A stretch of DNA of 64,000 nucleotides from Flavobacterium sp. UBA7680 (GCF_002482975.1 NZ_DLHA01000019.1:216310-280309); one strand, 5' to 3'; counted from the first letter of the stretch, positions 39,515 to 49,130 are shown. The notes: generated by a model from the letters alone, not told the origin. Numbers and translations: made by a program.

Positions 39515-41884
39515 ATGAAAGAAGATAAATCTCCAAAAGACATCAACGATAAAATTACAAAAGAACCAAATGCCGAAAATCCGTATAAACTTTTAGATCT
39601 TAAGCTCACAAAAACAGGAAAATGGGCTGCCGGAGTTCCTGCTGTTATCTCAGCTTTTAGTGATCTTATTGAAGAAAAAACACTTGTTCGAGGCACAAAA
39701 GCTTTATTTAAGATGAACCAAAAAGGTGGTTTTGACTGTCCGAGCTGCGCATGGCCTGATCCCGATGATGAACGTTCGCCTTTGGGAGAATATTGCGAAA
39801 ACGGAGTTAAAGCTTTAGCGGAAGAAGCAACTACCAAAAAAATCACAGCTGATTTTTTCAAACAAAATTCTGTTTATGATCTTGCCCAATTAGACGATTA
39901 TCAAATTGGAAAAATGGGAAGATTGACCGAACCTATGTATCTTCCTAAAAATGGTACACACTATGAACCTATAAGCTGGGATAATGCATTCAAAAAAATA
40001 GCAGAACATCTCAACGCGTTAGAATCGCCAGACGAATCTGCTTTTTATACCTCAGGAAGAACAAGCAATGAAACATCATTTCTTTATCAGCTTTTTGCAA
40101 AAGAATTTGGAACCAATAATATGCCCGATTGTTCTAATATGTGCCATGAAACATCAGGATCGGCTTTAAGAACTACAATTGGAATTGGAAAAGGAACCGT
40201 AACATTAGATGATTTTTATGATACTGATGTAATTGTAATTATTGGTCAAAATCCCGGAACTAATGCCCCAAGAATGCTGACTGCATTAGCAAAAGGCAAA
40301 AAAAACGGAGCAAAAATTATCGCTGTTAATCCGTTGCCGGAAGCGGGCTTAATGGGTTTCCATAATCCGCAGGAAATCAACGGAATCATTGGAAACGGTG
40401 TCAAACTAGCCGATCTTTTTCTGCCCGTAAAAATAAATGGAGATATGGCGCTGTTAAAAGCCCTTGAAATTATATTATTGGAACTGGAAAATAAAAATCC
40501 CGGAAAAGTCTTTGATTATGATTTCATCAAAGAAAAAACTACCGGATATGAAGCTTTCCTTAAACAATTTGAAGATTATAATTTAGATGAACTTGTCCAG
40601 CTTTCGGGCGTTTCTAAAGAAGCACTTTATGAAGCCGCTGAAATAATCGCCTTCAAAAAACGAATCATTGTCTGCTGGGGAATGGGACTTACGCAGCAGC
40701 CAAACGGCGTAGAAATGATTAGAGAAATTCTTAATATTTTATTGCTTAAAGGAAGTATTGGTAAACCCGGTGCAGGTGTCTGCCCCGTTCGTGGTCATAG
40801 TAACGTTCAGGGAAACAGAACCATGATGATTGATGAAAAACCTACTAACGAACAACTGGATCGTCTTCAGGCTTATTTTGGATTTAATCCGCCTCGCAAA
40901 CACGGATATGATGTTGTGAGAGCCATTAAAGCTATGAAGGAAGAAAAAGTAAAATTACTATTTTGTATGGGAGGTAATTTTCTATCGGCAACTCCAGACA
41001 CAACGTATACAGCAAGCGCGTTAAGAAAACTGAATTTAACCGTAAATGTTTCTACAAAACTGAATCGCAGTCACTTGATTCATGGACAAGAAGCCATCAT
41101 ATTACCAACTTTATCCCGAAGCGATATTGATATCGTAAATGGTGAAGCACAATTTATAACTACCGAAAATTCAATGGGCGTTGTGCAATCGTCAAAAGGA
41201 ATGCTCAAACCCGTATCTGATAATCTTATTAATGAAACTCAGATTGTATGTAAATTGGCTATGGCAACGCTTGGAAACAAATCGGTTGTTGACTGGAAAC
41301 GTTATCATGACAGCTATGATGATGTGAGAGATGCTATTGAAAAATGTATTCCCGGTTTTGAGAATTATAATGAAAAAGTACGCCAAAAAGGAGGTTTCCA
41401 TTTACCTAATGCAGCACGCGATGGAAAATTTATCACGAAAGATTTTGGAGACCGCGCACCTTTTACATTAACGACAATTCCAAAAAACGAACTTGCTCCA
41501 GATGAATATATGATGGCAAGCACCCGAACGCACGACCAGTTCAATACTACAATTTACGGCCTTGATGATCGTTATCGCGGTGTAAAAAATGAGCGCAGGG
41601 TAATATTTATGAACGAAAAAGATATTGAACAGGCAGGATTTAAAGCTGGCGATAAAGTCGATTTATTTAATTATGATGATGATATTGAAAGAATCGCGCC
41701 TTTGTTTGTTATTGTTTCGTATCAAATTCCGGAGAAAAACACGGTTACTTATTTCCCCGAAACAAACGTTTTGGTTTCTGTTAATAATGTGGTTAAGGAT
41801 AGTAATATGCCAGCTTCAAAATATGTGAAAATTAAAGTTAGAAAACACGATCCTAAAATTTATGAAAGAATAAATCGTTTGTAA
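39515..41884 (+). CDS. YdeP-like molybdopterin oxidoreductase (FdhF family)
   Basis: A 789-residue single-subunit bis-MGD oxidoreductase. The N-terminal GGFDCPSCAWPDPDDERS is the YdeP signature in place of a canonical Fe4S4 Cys motif. SNMCHETSGSALRTTIG (about residue 210) covers the Mo-ligand region, and GHSNVQGNRTM and the C-terminal MGD-binding TRTHDQFNTTIYGLDDRYRG follow. In Escherichia coli YdeP is linked to acid resistance; its substrate is unknown. No formate-dehydrogenase electron-transfer subunits are nearby, so respiratory formate oxidation is not supported. Confidence 0.88.
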   Translation: MKEDKSPKDINDKITKEPNAENPYKLLDLKLTKTGKWAAGVPAVISAFSDLIEEKTLVRGTKALFKMNQKGGFDCPSCAWPDPDDERSPLGEYCENGVKALAEEATTKKITADFFKQNSVYDLAQLDDYQIGKMGRLTEPMYLPKNGTHYEPISWDNAFKKIAEHLNALESPDESAFYTSGRTSNETSFLYQLFAKEFGTNNMPDCSNMCHETSGSALRTTIGIGKGTVTLDDFYDTDVIVIIGQNPGTNAPRMLTALAKGKKNGAKIIAVNPLPEAGLMGFHNPQEINGIIGNGVKLADLFLPVKINGDMALLKALEIILLELENKNPGKVFDYDFIKEKTTGYEAFLKQFEDYNLDELVQLSGVSKEALYEAAEIIAFKKRIIVCWGMGLTQQPNGVEMIREILNILLLKGSIGKPGAGVCPVRGHSNVQGNRTMMIDEKPTNEQLDRLQAYFGFNPPRKHGYDVVRAIKAMKEEKVKLLFCMGGNFLSATPDTTYTASALRKLNLTVNVSTKLNRSHLIHGQEAIILPTLSRSDIDIVNGEAQFITTENSMGVVQSSKGMLKPVSDNLINETQIVCKLAMATLGNKSVVDWKRYHDSYDDVRDAIEKCIPGFENYNEKVRQKGGFHLPNAARDGKFITKDFGDRAPFTLTTIPKNELAPDEYMMASTRTHDQFNTTIYGLDDRYRGVKNERRVIFMNEKDIEQAGFKAGDKVDLFNYDDDIERIAPLFVIVSYQIPEKNTVTYFPETNVLVSVNNVVKDSNMPASKYVKIKVRKHDPKIYERINRL

Positions 41885-42040
41885 AAATATAGGTGGCATG
41901 AGGCAGATTATCAATAGAAATTCTTGCTTTGAAAAGCGTTAAATCTATCTAAATAAACAAAAATAAAAGGTATTTTTTTTATTCATTTATACGATAAAAC
42001 ACGCCAGCTAAGATTTTTCTTAATTAACTCATTTTTGCCT

Positions 42041-43933
42041 ATGTATAATTTACTGCCTTTGTTTCAAAAGAAAATACAATTGTCACTATTTGTCATTTTA
42101 TGTCTTTTGAATATTAACCTATATGCACAAGATATTCCGTTATTGCGAAATGTCACAAAAGCAAATAAAAATAATACCAGAAATGCAATAGGAACACCGG
42201 GAAAAAACTACTGGCAAAATCGAGGAGATTATACTATTACTGTAGATTTTAATCCTTCAACATTAAAGGTTCAGGGCAAAGCCGCCATTATATACACAAA
42301 CAATAGTACAGATACTCTTAAAACACTTGTATTTAAGCTGTTTCCTAACTTTTACAAAAATAATTCCATGCGTAATATGATAATTGCTCCCGAAGATTTG
42401 GGCACTGGAATTAACATAAATACGATTACTCTTGATGGTACTTTATATAATGAATCAAAGAAGAAAATTAGAGGAACTACAATGTATTTGCCAAGTGTAA
42501 TAATTTTACCGGGAAAAAAAATAAATATAGAAATTGAGTACGACTATACATTAAACAAAGGGTCTTTTGTGAGAACGGGACAGATCGATCCTGATAGCTT
42601 TTTTATTGCTTACTTTTTTCCGCGAGTTGCTGTATATGATGATGTTGATGGCTGGGATGAATATCCTTATTTAGGCAAAGAAGAGTTCTATAATGACTAT
42701 GGCAACTTTAATGTTTCGATCACAGTTCCCGGAAATTTTCAGATATGGGCTACTGGTGATCTTAAAAATCCCGACGCTGTCTATGATCCTCATATAATTG
42801 AAAGGATTGCTATGGCTGAAAAAGGAGATAAAATTGTCGATATCATTACACCTTTGGACATAAAAAATCAAGATATTACGATAAAAAACAAAACAAACAC
42901 CTGGAAATTTGAAGCTCTAAACGTAACCGATTTTGCTTTTGGATTAAGTAAAAATTATGTTTGGCAGTCAAAAAGTGTTGAAGTAGATTCGAATACTAAA
43001 CGTCGTACAAGAATTGATGCGGTTTTTAATCCAGAGCATACGAGTTACAACAAAGTGGCTGATTATACGGCAAAAACTGTAGAATTAATTAGTAACCATT
43101 TTCCAAAAATTCCTTTTCCTTATTCACATCAAACTGTTTTTGACGGACTTGACGCTATGGAATATCCTATGATGGTCAATATGCTGCCGTTTGACAATCA
43201 TAATGAATTGCTTGAATTAACCACTCATGAAGTTTTTCACAGTATATTTCCTTTTTATGTGGGAACAAATGAAACAAAGTATTCTTTTATGGATGAAGGC
43301 TGGGCAACATTTACAGAATTCTATTTTTCACCATTGATTGATTCTTCTGAACCTTTAAATTATGATATCAGCTCTGTAAATAACAGCGCCGGAATTGCCG
43401 AAGATATGCCTATTATGACCCCTACTCCGCAGCTTTATGGTAAAGCTCGTTTTTCAAATAAAGATTTGAAACCTGCATTGGCCAATTTTTATCTTATGGA
43501 ATTAATGGGAAATCAATTATTTCTTAAATCTGTTCAGGGCTACATTAAAAACTGGGCCGGAAAACATCCCACGCCTTATGACTTTTTTAATAGTATCGAA
43601 AGTGAAAGTAAAACAGATTTAAAGTGGTTTTGGAAAAATTGGTATTTCGAAAAGAATGTTCCAGATCTCGCAATCGCAAAAGTAGAAAAAGCAAAAAAGA
43701 ACTACACAATTACAATTTCAAGTCCGGGAACATTGATGATGCCTATTCATTTGATCATCACGTATTCTGATGGCAGTAAAGAAACCATTTCTAAAAAAAT
43801 AGATTGTTGGAAAAAAGGCAATAAAGATGTTGTTATTTCTTTACCATCTCAAAAAACAATTACTCAAATAAACCTAGGCGATCCTTATGATGTTGACATA
43901 AATCCTGCTGACAACGTATGGAAGGCTAAATAG
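42041..43933 (+). CDS. M1-family metallopeptidase
   Basis: The product is about 630 residues, with a signal peptide (hydrophobic residues 8-25, cleavage near LYAQ) and an aminopeptidase-N-like beta domain. The catalytic domain has H396-E-V-F-H400 and E419 in FMDEGWATF, the complete HExxH-x18-E zinc set. The usual GAMEN exopeptidase motif is replaced by DAMEYPMMVN, still with the Glu. It probably trims peptides in the periplasm or at the surface. The ATG at 42041 is used. Confidence 0.87.
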   Translation: MYNLLPLFQKKIQLSLFVILCLLNINLYAQDIPLLRNVTKANKNNTRNAIGTPGKNYWQNRGDYTITVDFNPSTLKVQGKAAIIYTNNSTDTLKTLVFKLFPNFYKNNSMRNMIIAPEDLGTGININTITLDGTLYNESKKKIRGTTMYLPSVIILPGKKINIEIEYDYTLNKGSFVRTGQIDPDSFFIAYFFPRVAVYDDVDGWDEYPYLGKEEFYNDYGNFNVSITVPGNFQIWATGDLKNPDAVYDPHIIERIAMAEKGDKIVDIITPLDIKNQDITIKNKTNTWKFEALNVTDFAFGLSKNYVWQSKSVEVDSNTKRRTRIDAVFNPEHTSYNKVADYTAKTVELISNHFPKIPFPYSHQTVFDGLDAMEYPMMVNMLPFDNHNELLELTTHEVFHSIFPFYVGTNETKYSFMDEGWATFTEFYFSPLIDSSEPLNYDISSVNNSAGIAEDMPIMTPTPQLYGKARFSNKDLKPALANFYLMELMGNQLFLKSVQGYIKNWAGKHPTPYDFFNSIESESKTDLKWFWKNWYFEKNVPDLAIAKVEKAKKNYTITISSPGTLMMPIHLIITYSDGSKETISKKIDCWKKGNKDVVISLPSQKTITQINLGDPYDVDINPADNVWKAK

Positions 43934-44053
43934 AAATTTATATTGCTACACTAAGGATTTACAAAAGCATATTTTTTATAGCTAAAATTTTAATAGTTGA
44001 AGGTCAATTTTTTGTAATTTGTGAGGATTATTAAGCTCCTAAATCAAATTTAA

Positions 44054-44578
44054 ATGTCAGTATATCAAAAAATAGCAGCAGTAGGTTCGAAATATATTGG
44101 GAAACCAAAGCTTTTTAAGTACGGATTTAATCTGTCTCCAATGTACCGAAGAAGTACTGCCAGAGTTGTAAATGTATCGCAGGATTTATTGCAAATTCAA
44201 ATAAAGCTTCCTATCAGTTATAAAAACAAAAATTATGTAAACTCTATTTTTGGAGGAAGTATGTTTGCTGCTGTAGATCCAATTCCGATGGTACAATTGA
44301 TCAATCTTTTAGATGAAAATTTTGTAGTTTGGGATAAAGCAGCCGAAATCTATTTTAAGAGACCTGCAAAAGAGAATTTATACGCTGATTTTATTTTTAC
44401 TTTAGAAGAAGTTGACGAAATAAAAAACAAAATTAGTCAGCAAAATGAATTAGAAATTGTAAAAACGACATTGCTTACAAACAAAGATAAATCGATCACA
44501 TACTGTGAAGTTCGCAAAACAATTTACATTGCTGATAAAAGCTATTTTAAAAAGAAAAGAGAAAATAAAAAGCCATAA
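44054..44578 (+). CDS. DUF4442 hotdog-fold protein
   Basis: This 174-residue protein matches DUF4442 (hotdog thioesterase-like). Conserved segments are NLSPMYRRSTARVVNVS, NSIFGGSMFAAVDPIPMVQLINLL and VWDKAAEIYFKRPAKENLYADF. Related hotdog proteins hydrolyse acyl-CoA thioesters, but the substrate and activity of DUF4442 are unproven. It is convergent with the Cache-LytTR gene, 13 bp from its stop, sharing a weak A/T-rich hairpin. Confidence 0.82.
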   Translation: MSVYQKIAAVGSKYIGKPKLFKYGFNLSPMYRRSTARVVNVSQDLLQIQIKLPISYKNKNYVNSIFGGSMFAAVDPIPMVQLINLLDENFVVWDKAAEIYFKRPAKENLYADFIFTLEEVDEIKNKISQQNELEIVKTTLLTNKDKSITYCEVRKTIYIADKSYFKKKRENKKP

Positions 44579-44593
44579 AATTTAGCTTTTTTT
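44567..44593. terminator. Weak bidirectional terminator-like hairpin
   Basis: AAAAAGC and GCTTTTT arms around an 11-base loop lie across the ends of two convergent genes. Confidence 0.4.
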
Positions 44594-45716
44594 ACTGATC
44601 AAGCCAGTTTTTAAATTCTGCTACTTTATTTTTACTGATAATAATATCGATTTTTGGATCGGGTTTTATAATTAGTTTCAACTGGTTTTTTCCATAAAGC
44701 AATATACTGCTGATAGAATTGATATTAATTATAAACTGTCGGTTTGCTCTGTAAAAAATAGTTGGATCAAGCCATTTCATCACCTCATCGAGGCTGTTAT
44801 TGCTGTTATATTGACGATTGTCAAAAGTATAGATATACGTAATTCCGGTGTCCAGTAAAATATAGGCAATCTCTTCTATATCAAGTTTTATCAATTCATC
44901 TTTATGATAAGTAAGTATTCTTTTCTTTGGAGTTTCTGACTCTTTTGATGTATCATTTTGAATCGTATTATCTGCGAGATTTTGTAATTTCTGCTGATTT
45001 GAATTCAACTGTAAATTCAATATCTGCAGCTCATTTACCCTGTAATTCAAATCTTCTTTTTCAAGATCAAAAACTCGTTCATATTTTCGATAAATAAGTC
45101 GTATCATTAAGTAACAGCAAACACTTATGAAAACTGTACTTAAAAACAAACTCACAACAAACTGCAGATACAAATCTGATAATTCTTCTTCTAAAACAGC
45201 TAAGTTAGCATGCGAAGCGACCATCCAGTCTGTTCCTGCAACGGGATTTATATTGATTATTTCCGATTTTCTTTTGGGATCATTAGGAAATGTTCGCATC
45301 CCTCCTACTTTTTCTCCCTGTTCTAAAACGGTACTTAAAGGTTTAAACTCTTGATTGCCTATTCCATTAACCTGAGAATTATTTTCCTGAATTTTTAACC
45401 CAATTAACGCCGGATTAGGATGGCATAATTCAATTCCTTTTTGATTGTACATACAGATAAAATCACTTTTTATATCTGTATTTTCAATACTTATTTGGAG
45501 ATTATGAATTATCTGATCTTTAGATAATCCGCTGCGAAGCTGTTGTTCCAATAAACGGGAAATTTCCCGAACTTCCCTCTCGCCCGATTCTAATTTACTA
45601 TTGCACAACTTTTCTTTGGCAGACAAATAAAGATAACTGGAAGAAATCAAACTAATAATTAGAACAACAATACTAATGCCTGTAAGTGTCAAAGTATAAA
45701 GGCGTGCTTTTTTCAT
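44592..45716 (-). CDS. Cache-domain LytTR transcriptional regulator
   Basis: A 374-residue protein with an N-terminal membrane helix (9-31), a periplasmic single-Cache domain (about 32-185: IENTDIKSDFICMYNQKGIELCHPNP, PVAGTDWMVASHANL), a second helix (about 186-208), a coiled coil (215-255) and a C-terminal LytTR domain (about 270-374). It joins an extracellular ligand sensor directly to a DNA-binding domain, a one-component layout without kinase or receiver. It is divergent from two P460-type cytochrome genes that it probably controls. Confidence 0.85.
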   Translation of the reverse strand: MKKARLYTLTLTGISIVVLIISLISSSYLYLSAKEKLCNSKLESGEREVREISRLLEQQLRSGLSKDQIIHNLQISIENTDIKSDFICMYNQKGIELCHPNPALIGLKIQENNSQVNGIGNQEFKPLSTVLEQGEKVGGMRTFPNDPKRKSEIININPVAGTDWMVASHANLAVLEEELSDLYLQFVVSLFLSTVFISVCCYLMIRLIYRKYERVFDLEKEDLNYRVNELQILNLQLNSNQQKLQNLADNTIQNDTSKESETPKKRILTYHKDELIKLDIEEIAYILLDTGITYIYTFDNRQYNSNNSLDEVMKWLDPTIFYRANRQFIININSISSILLYGKNQLKLIIKPDPKIDIIISKNKVAEFKNWLDQ

Positions 45717-45863
45717 GTAAATTTATAGTCCTTAAAATGAAATCCGTTTAGAAAATTTTGTTTAGGCTAAAATAAGCAATTTATTTAGCTTACACTATTT
45801 CGGCTTCAAGGTCAAAAAAAACCCTTTGAGCCAATTAAATCTTTTAAACACTGGGATTAGGCC

Positions 45864-45871
45864 TAATTTTG
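45864..45871 (+). promoter_or_regulatory. -7 octamer of the heme-protein operon
   Basis: TAATTTTG, 36 bp before the ATG at 45907. GGCTTCAAGG near 45802, followed by AAACCC, weakly recalls the LytTR-like elements at 17972 and 26595, but there is no clear 22-bp partner. Confidence 0.5.
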
Positions 45872-45906
45872 AATTGATTATTTATTTCATCTAAAAAATA
45901 AAACAA

Positions 45907-46887
45907 ATGAAAAAAGGACTTAAAATCTTCGCAATTTTACTGGTTGCATTTATTGCTTTACAATTTTGGAAACCTGAAGAAATTGAATATAGTACACCAA
46001 CAAAGGATTTAACTAACGTTCCTGCAGAGGTAAATACTATTTTAAGAAACTCTTGTTTTGACTGCCACTCTAACACCGTAAATCTTGCGTGGTTTGACAA
46101 AATAACGCCTGCCAATTTTATAGTCGCTTCTCATATTACGGATGGTCGAAAAGCGTTGAATTTTTCTGATTGGGATAAATTAGAAAAGCCAAAGCAAAGT
46201 GCTACACTTTTTTATGCTTTCAATAAAATACTGTCGGGCGAAATGCCGCTTAAAAGTTATACAGCCCTTCATCCTTCTGCCAAATTAGATGATCGCTCTA
46301 TCTCTGTTTTAAAAAATTATTTAGCAACAATAGCAGTCCGAAAACCAAATCAGGAAATACTGCCTGTTGCTGCTCCAAAAGATGTTGAAAAAGTACTTCC
46401 GAATAAAAAAATAACAGATTACTCTAAAGTTAAACCAACACTAAATAATATTTCATACATACCCGATTTTAGAAACTGGAAAGCTGTCAGCACATCAGAT
46501 CGTTTTGACAACGGTAGTATGCGTATTATTTATGGAAACGAAATCGCCGTAAAAGCTATTGCAGAACATCAAACTAATCCTTGGCCCGATGGTGCTATTT
46601 TTGCCAAAACAGCCTGGAAACAAAAAACAGAAGCCGATGGAACTATATCTGCCGGAGCATTTATTCAGGTTGAATTTATGATAAAAGATGCAAAAAAATA
46701 TGCAGCTACAAAAGGTTGGGGATGGGCAAGATGGAAAGGAAATGATTTAAAACCGTACGGCGATAATGCCAATTTTGATCAGGAATGCATTTCATGTCAT
46801 AATCCAGTCAAAAACAATGATTACGTTTTTACGACTCCGCTGCATCTTGATGTCAATAAATTTAATATTTACAATAAAACCAAATAA
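45907..46887 (+). CDS. Secreted multi-heme protein: heme-binding domain plus cytochrome P460-like domain
   Basis: A 326-residue protein with an N-terminal signal or anchor (residues 5-20). A short heme-binding domain has C50-F-D-C53-H54. The P460-like domain (about 165-326) has a second C-I-S-C-H site at 294-298. P460 proteins in other bacteria oxidise hydroxylamine or detoxify NO using a modified c-heme, but that activity cannot be read here. It is cotranscribed with a smaller P460-like lipoprotein, 2 bp downstream, and divergent from the Cache-LytTR sensor. Confidence 0.8.
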   Translation: MKKGLKIFAILLVAFIALQFWKPEEIEYSTPTKDLTNVPAEVNTILRNSCFDCHSNTVNLAWFDKITPANFIVASHITDGRKALNFSDWDKLEKPKQSATLFYAFNKILSGEMPLKSYTALHPSAKLDDRSISVLKNYLATIAVRKPNQEILPVAAPKDVEKVLPNKKITDYSKVKPTLNNISYIPDFRNWKAVSTSDRFDNGSMRIIYGNEIAVKAIAEHQTNPWPDGAIFAKTAWKQKTEADGTISAGAFIQVEFMIKDAKKYAATKGWGWARWKGNDLKPYGDNANFDQECISCHNPVKNNDYVFTTPLHLDVNKFNIYNKTK

Positions 46888-46889
46888 AT

Positions 46890-47360
46890 ATGAAACCACT
46901 TCATTCTATCATAATCACGCTTATTATTTTACTTTCCGGCTGTAACGGAAATAATAAAGATAATCTTAATGAAAAAGCTTCTGTATCAACTTTAGATGCG
47001 CTGCCTGAAAATCCATTGTTATTATCCCCTATTACATTTTCCATTAATCCGAATAAAGCCGCTATGTCTACTTTATACGGAAATAAAATTGCTTTTCAGC
47101 ACGCAAAAACAAAAGCAGACAGTTCTTATCCTAATGGAGCTGTTTTATATGAAGTTAACTGGAAACAAAAAGCAGATTCACTATGGTATGGCGCCAATAT
47201 TCCCGATCAGATTATTAGTGTAGAAAAAGTACAATTTACCGGAAATGCTGCTCCCAAATATGAATTGTATGCCGGACATCCGTTAAAAAAAGTTTCTTCT
47301 AATGATGAAAACAAAAGAATAGCTTTAATACTATCTAAACGTATGGCAGAAACTCCTTAA
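46890..47360 (+). CDS. Cytochrome P460-like lipoprotein lacking CxxCH
   Basis: This 156-residue lipoprotein (lipobox ILLSGC, Cys18) has segments that match the P460-like domain of the gene before it (MSTLYGNKIAFQHA, YPNGAVLYEVNWKQKADSLWYG). No CxxCH heme site is present, so it may bind no heme or act as a partner subunit. It starts 2 bp after the previous stop, so the two are coupled. Confidence 0.75.
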   Translation: MKPLHSIIITLIILLSGCNGNNKDNLNEKASVSTLDALPENPLLLSPITFSINPNKAAMSTLYGNKIAFQHAKTKADSSYPNGAVLYEVNWKQKADSLWYGANIPDQIISVEKVQFTGNAAPKYELYAGHPLKKVSSNDENKRIALILSKRMAETP

Positions 47361-47379
47361 AATAGAGTCCGTTTATATC

Positions 47380-47760
47380 TTATTCTTCTTCGGGATCGGT
47401 TAGATTAGAGAATTTTTTAATAATTAACTTCCTTAACCGTTCCTGATTTTCATCTCCCCAGCCTCCTAAAGCGCCAATTACAGGAATCAACGTTTTCCCA
47501 AATTCGGTGAGGCTGTATTCTACTTTTGGCGGAACTACAGGATATATTTTCCTGACAACAAGTTCGTGTTCTTCCAATTCATTCAACTGAATATTCAAAA
47601 CCCTGCGTGAAGCATCTGGTATTTTACGCTGCAATTCGCTTGGTCTTTTATGGCCTTCATTAATAAACCAAAGCAAACGTATTTTCCATTTGCCATACAA
47701 CACTTCACCAATCAGGTCGAGTCCGCAGTTTAAATTCGGGATTGTTTTTCTTTCATACAT
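47380..47760 (-). CDS. HxlR-family transcriptional regulator
   Basis: A 126-residue winged-helix protein with the HxlR core NCGLDLIGEVLYGKWKIRLLWFI (Cys near residue 12, a candidate sensor), RKIPDASRRVLNIQLNELEEHELV and YSLTEFGKTLIPVI. It is divergent from a short-chain dehydrogenase gene. The gap holds two related operator-like segments, one per promoter, so it likely represses itself and the SDR gene. Confidence 0.87.
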   Translation of the reverse strand: MYERKTIPNLNCGLDLIGEVLYGKWKIRLLWFINEGHKRPSELQRKIPDASRRVLNIQLNELEEHELVVRKIYPVVPPKVEYSLTEFGKTLIPVIGALGGWGDENQERLRKLIIKKFSNLTDPEEE

Positions 47761-47764
47761 ATTA

Positions 47765-47872
47765 CAAAAGTAAACCTATGTTCTGATTTGTACAATAGGG
47801 GAAAAATTTATCCCTATCTGAATCGTAATTCCGTACTTGTGAGAAAGTTACATAGTTCTGAAATTTGTACAA
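47765..47872. promoter_or_regulatory. Divergent hxlR/SDR promoter region with repeated operator
   Basis: CTATGTTCTGATTTGTACAA (47776-47795) and a related CATAGTTCTGAAATTTGTACAA (about 47851-47872) are direct repeats. The first overlaps the minus-strand promoter (octamer TACTTTTG, 47765-47772). The second overlaps the plus-strand GAAATTTG near 47860, so both promoters would be covered by one regulator. Confidence 0.6.
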
Positions 47873-47883
47873 AAGAAATCACT

Positions 47884-48678
47884 ATGAAACAACAATTTGA
47901 TTATCAGAATGAACTATCAGGCAAAATTGCACTGGTAACAGGAGGAACAAAAGGAGCTGGAAAAGCCATTGCCGAACGTTTAAAAAATGCAGGTGCCAAA
48001 GTAATTATCAGCGCCAGAAATCAAGCCGAAATACCCGATGAAGATTTACATTTCATTGCAGCAGATTTAAGTAAGGCAGAAGGAACACAAAAAGTAATTA
48101 ACGCAGTGCTGTCGGATTACGGGAGACTGGACATTCTTGTGAACAACCTTGGATCTTCTTCAACACCCGCTGGAGGTTACAGCGTATTAAGTGATGAAGA
48201 CTGGGAATCAACCCTGCAAGCAAATTTGCTGGCTCCCATCAGATTAGACAGAGGATTTTTACCGCAGATGATAGATCAAAAAAGTGGCGTTATTATTCAT
48301 ATCGCTTCTATTCAGGGTAAACTACCTCTTTATGATTCTACTTTACCATATGCCGCAGCAAAAGCCGGATTGATCAATTACAGTAAAAGTTTATCAAATG
48401 AAGTTACTCCAAAAGGTGTACGCGTGCTGACTGTTTCACCGGGATGGATAAATACATCTGCATCGACAGCGTGGCTGGGTGAGATTGCAAGAAACTCAAA
48501 TATTACTGTAGAACAAGCTCAACAAGGTGTTATAGATGCACTTGGAGGAATACCATACGGCAGACCTGCCGAACCGGAAGAAGTAGCTGAATTAGTTGGC
48601 TTTCTTGTTTCACCAAGAGCCAATTATTTAACAGGAACTGAATTTGTTATCGATGGAGGAACAGTTCCAACAATTTAA
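47884..48678 (+). CDS. Short-chain dehydrogenase/reductase
   Basis: The product is about 264 residues, a classical SDR: VTGGTKGAGKAIAERL (cofactor glycine motif), NNLGSS, the Ser in IHIASIQGKL, YAAAKAGL (catalytic Tyr-x3-Lys) and VSPGWINT. The substrate is unknown. The C-terminal FLVSPRANYLTGTEFVIDGG is typical of the FabG-like group. Met 47884 is chosen because the upstream promoter element would otherwise fall in the coding region. It is under the divergent HxlR gene and followed by an NTF2-like gene. Confidence 0.88.
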   Translation: MKQQFDYQNELSGKIALVTGGTKGAGKAIAERLKNAGAKVIISARNQAEIPDEDLHFIAADLSKAEGTQKVINAVLSDYGRLDILVNNLGSSSTPAGGYSVLSDEDWESTLQANLLAPIRLDRGFLPQMIDQKSGVIIHIASIQGKLPLYDSTLPYAAAKAGLINYSKSLSNEVTPKGVRVLTVSPGWINTSASTAWLGEIARNSNITVEQAQQGVIDALGGIPYGRPAEPEEVAELVGFLVSPRANYLTGTEFVIDGGTVPTI

Positions 48679-48716
48679 TTTCTAAAAAGAATTATGAACA
48701 ATAAAACAGATACATT

Positions 48717-49037
48717 ATGAACTTACCAGAAGTAATAAAAGACTTAGTAAACGCCCAGAACAATTTTGACAGCACGGCTTATGCCAATTGCTTTTCAGAA
48801 ACTGCAATTGCATTTGATGAAGGCAAAAACCATACAGGTAAAACAGAAATAAAAAGCTGGATAGAAAAAGCTAACAAGGAATATAATGCAAAAATGAAAC
48901 CTCTAAGTTTTGAAGGTGATGCTGAAAAGGGCAGCTTAAAAGCAGAAGTTTCCGGAACTTTTCCGGGAAGTCCTTTGGTTCTTACTTATAATTTTAAGTT
49001 TGATGGAGGATATATTGAATCGTTGAAAATTAGCTGA
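48717..49037 (+). CDS. SnoaL/NTF2-like small protein
   Basis: A 106-residue cytoplasmic protein of the SnoaL-like NTF2 fold. It starts with a helical LPEVIKDLVNAQNNFDSTAYANCFSETA, has the loop EGKNHTGKTEIKSWIEKA and ends in beta strands. It may be an isomerase or binding protein. It lies 38 bp after the SDR gene and is probably cotranscribed. The gene at 8131 encodes a secreted member of the same fold. Confidence 0.75.
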   Translation: MNLPEVIKDLVNAQNNFDSTAYANCFSETAIAFDEGKNHTGKTEIKSWIEKANKEYNAKMKPLSFEGDAEKGSLKAEVSGTFPGSPLVLTYNFKFDGGYIESLKIS

Positions 49038-49130
49038 TTCACTATACTTTTTTTATCTTATACAATAAATGATAGGATTAGCTATCCAAAACAAAAAGCA
49101 AAATAAGTTTTTTAGAATAAAGTCATTATA

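Noticed and set aside
45788..45824. LytTR-like repeat before the P460 operon
   Set aside because: GGCTTCAAGG and AAACCC are present, but no partner at 22 bp and the distance to the octamer differs from the other two cases.
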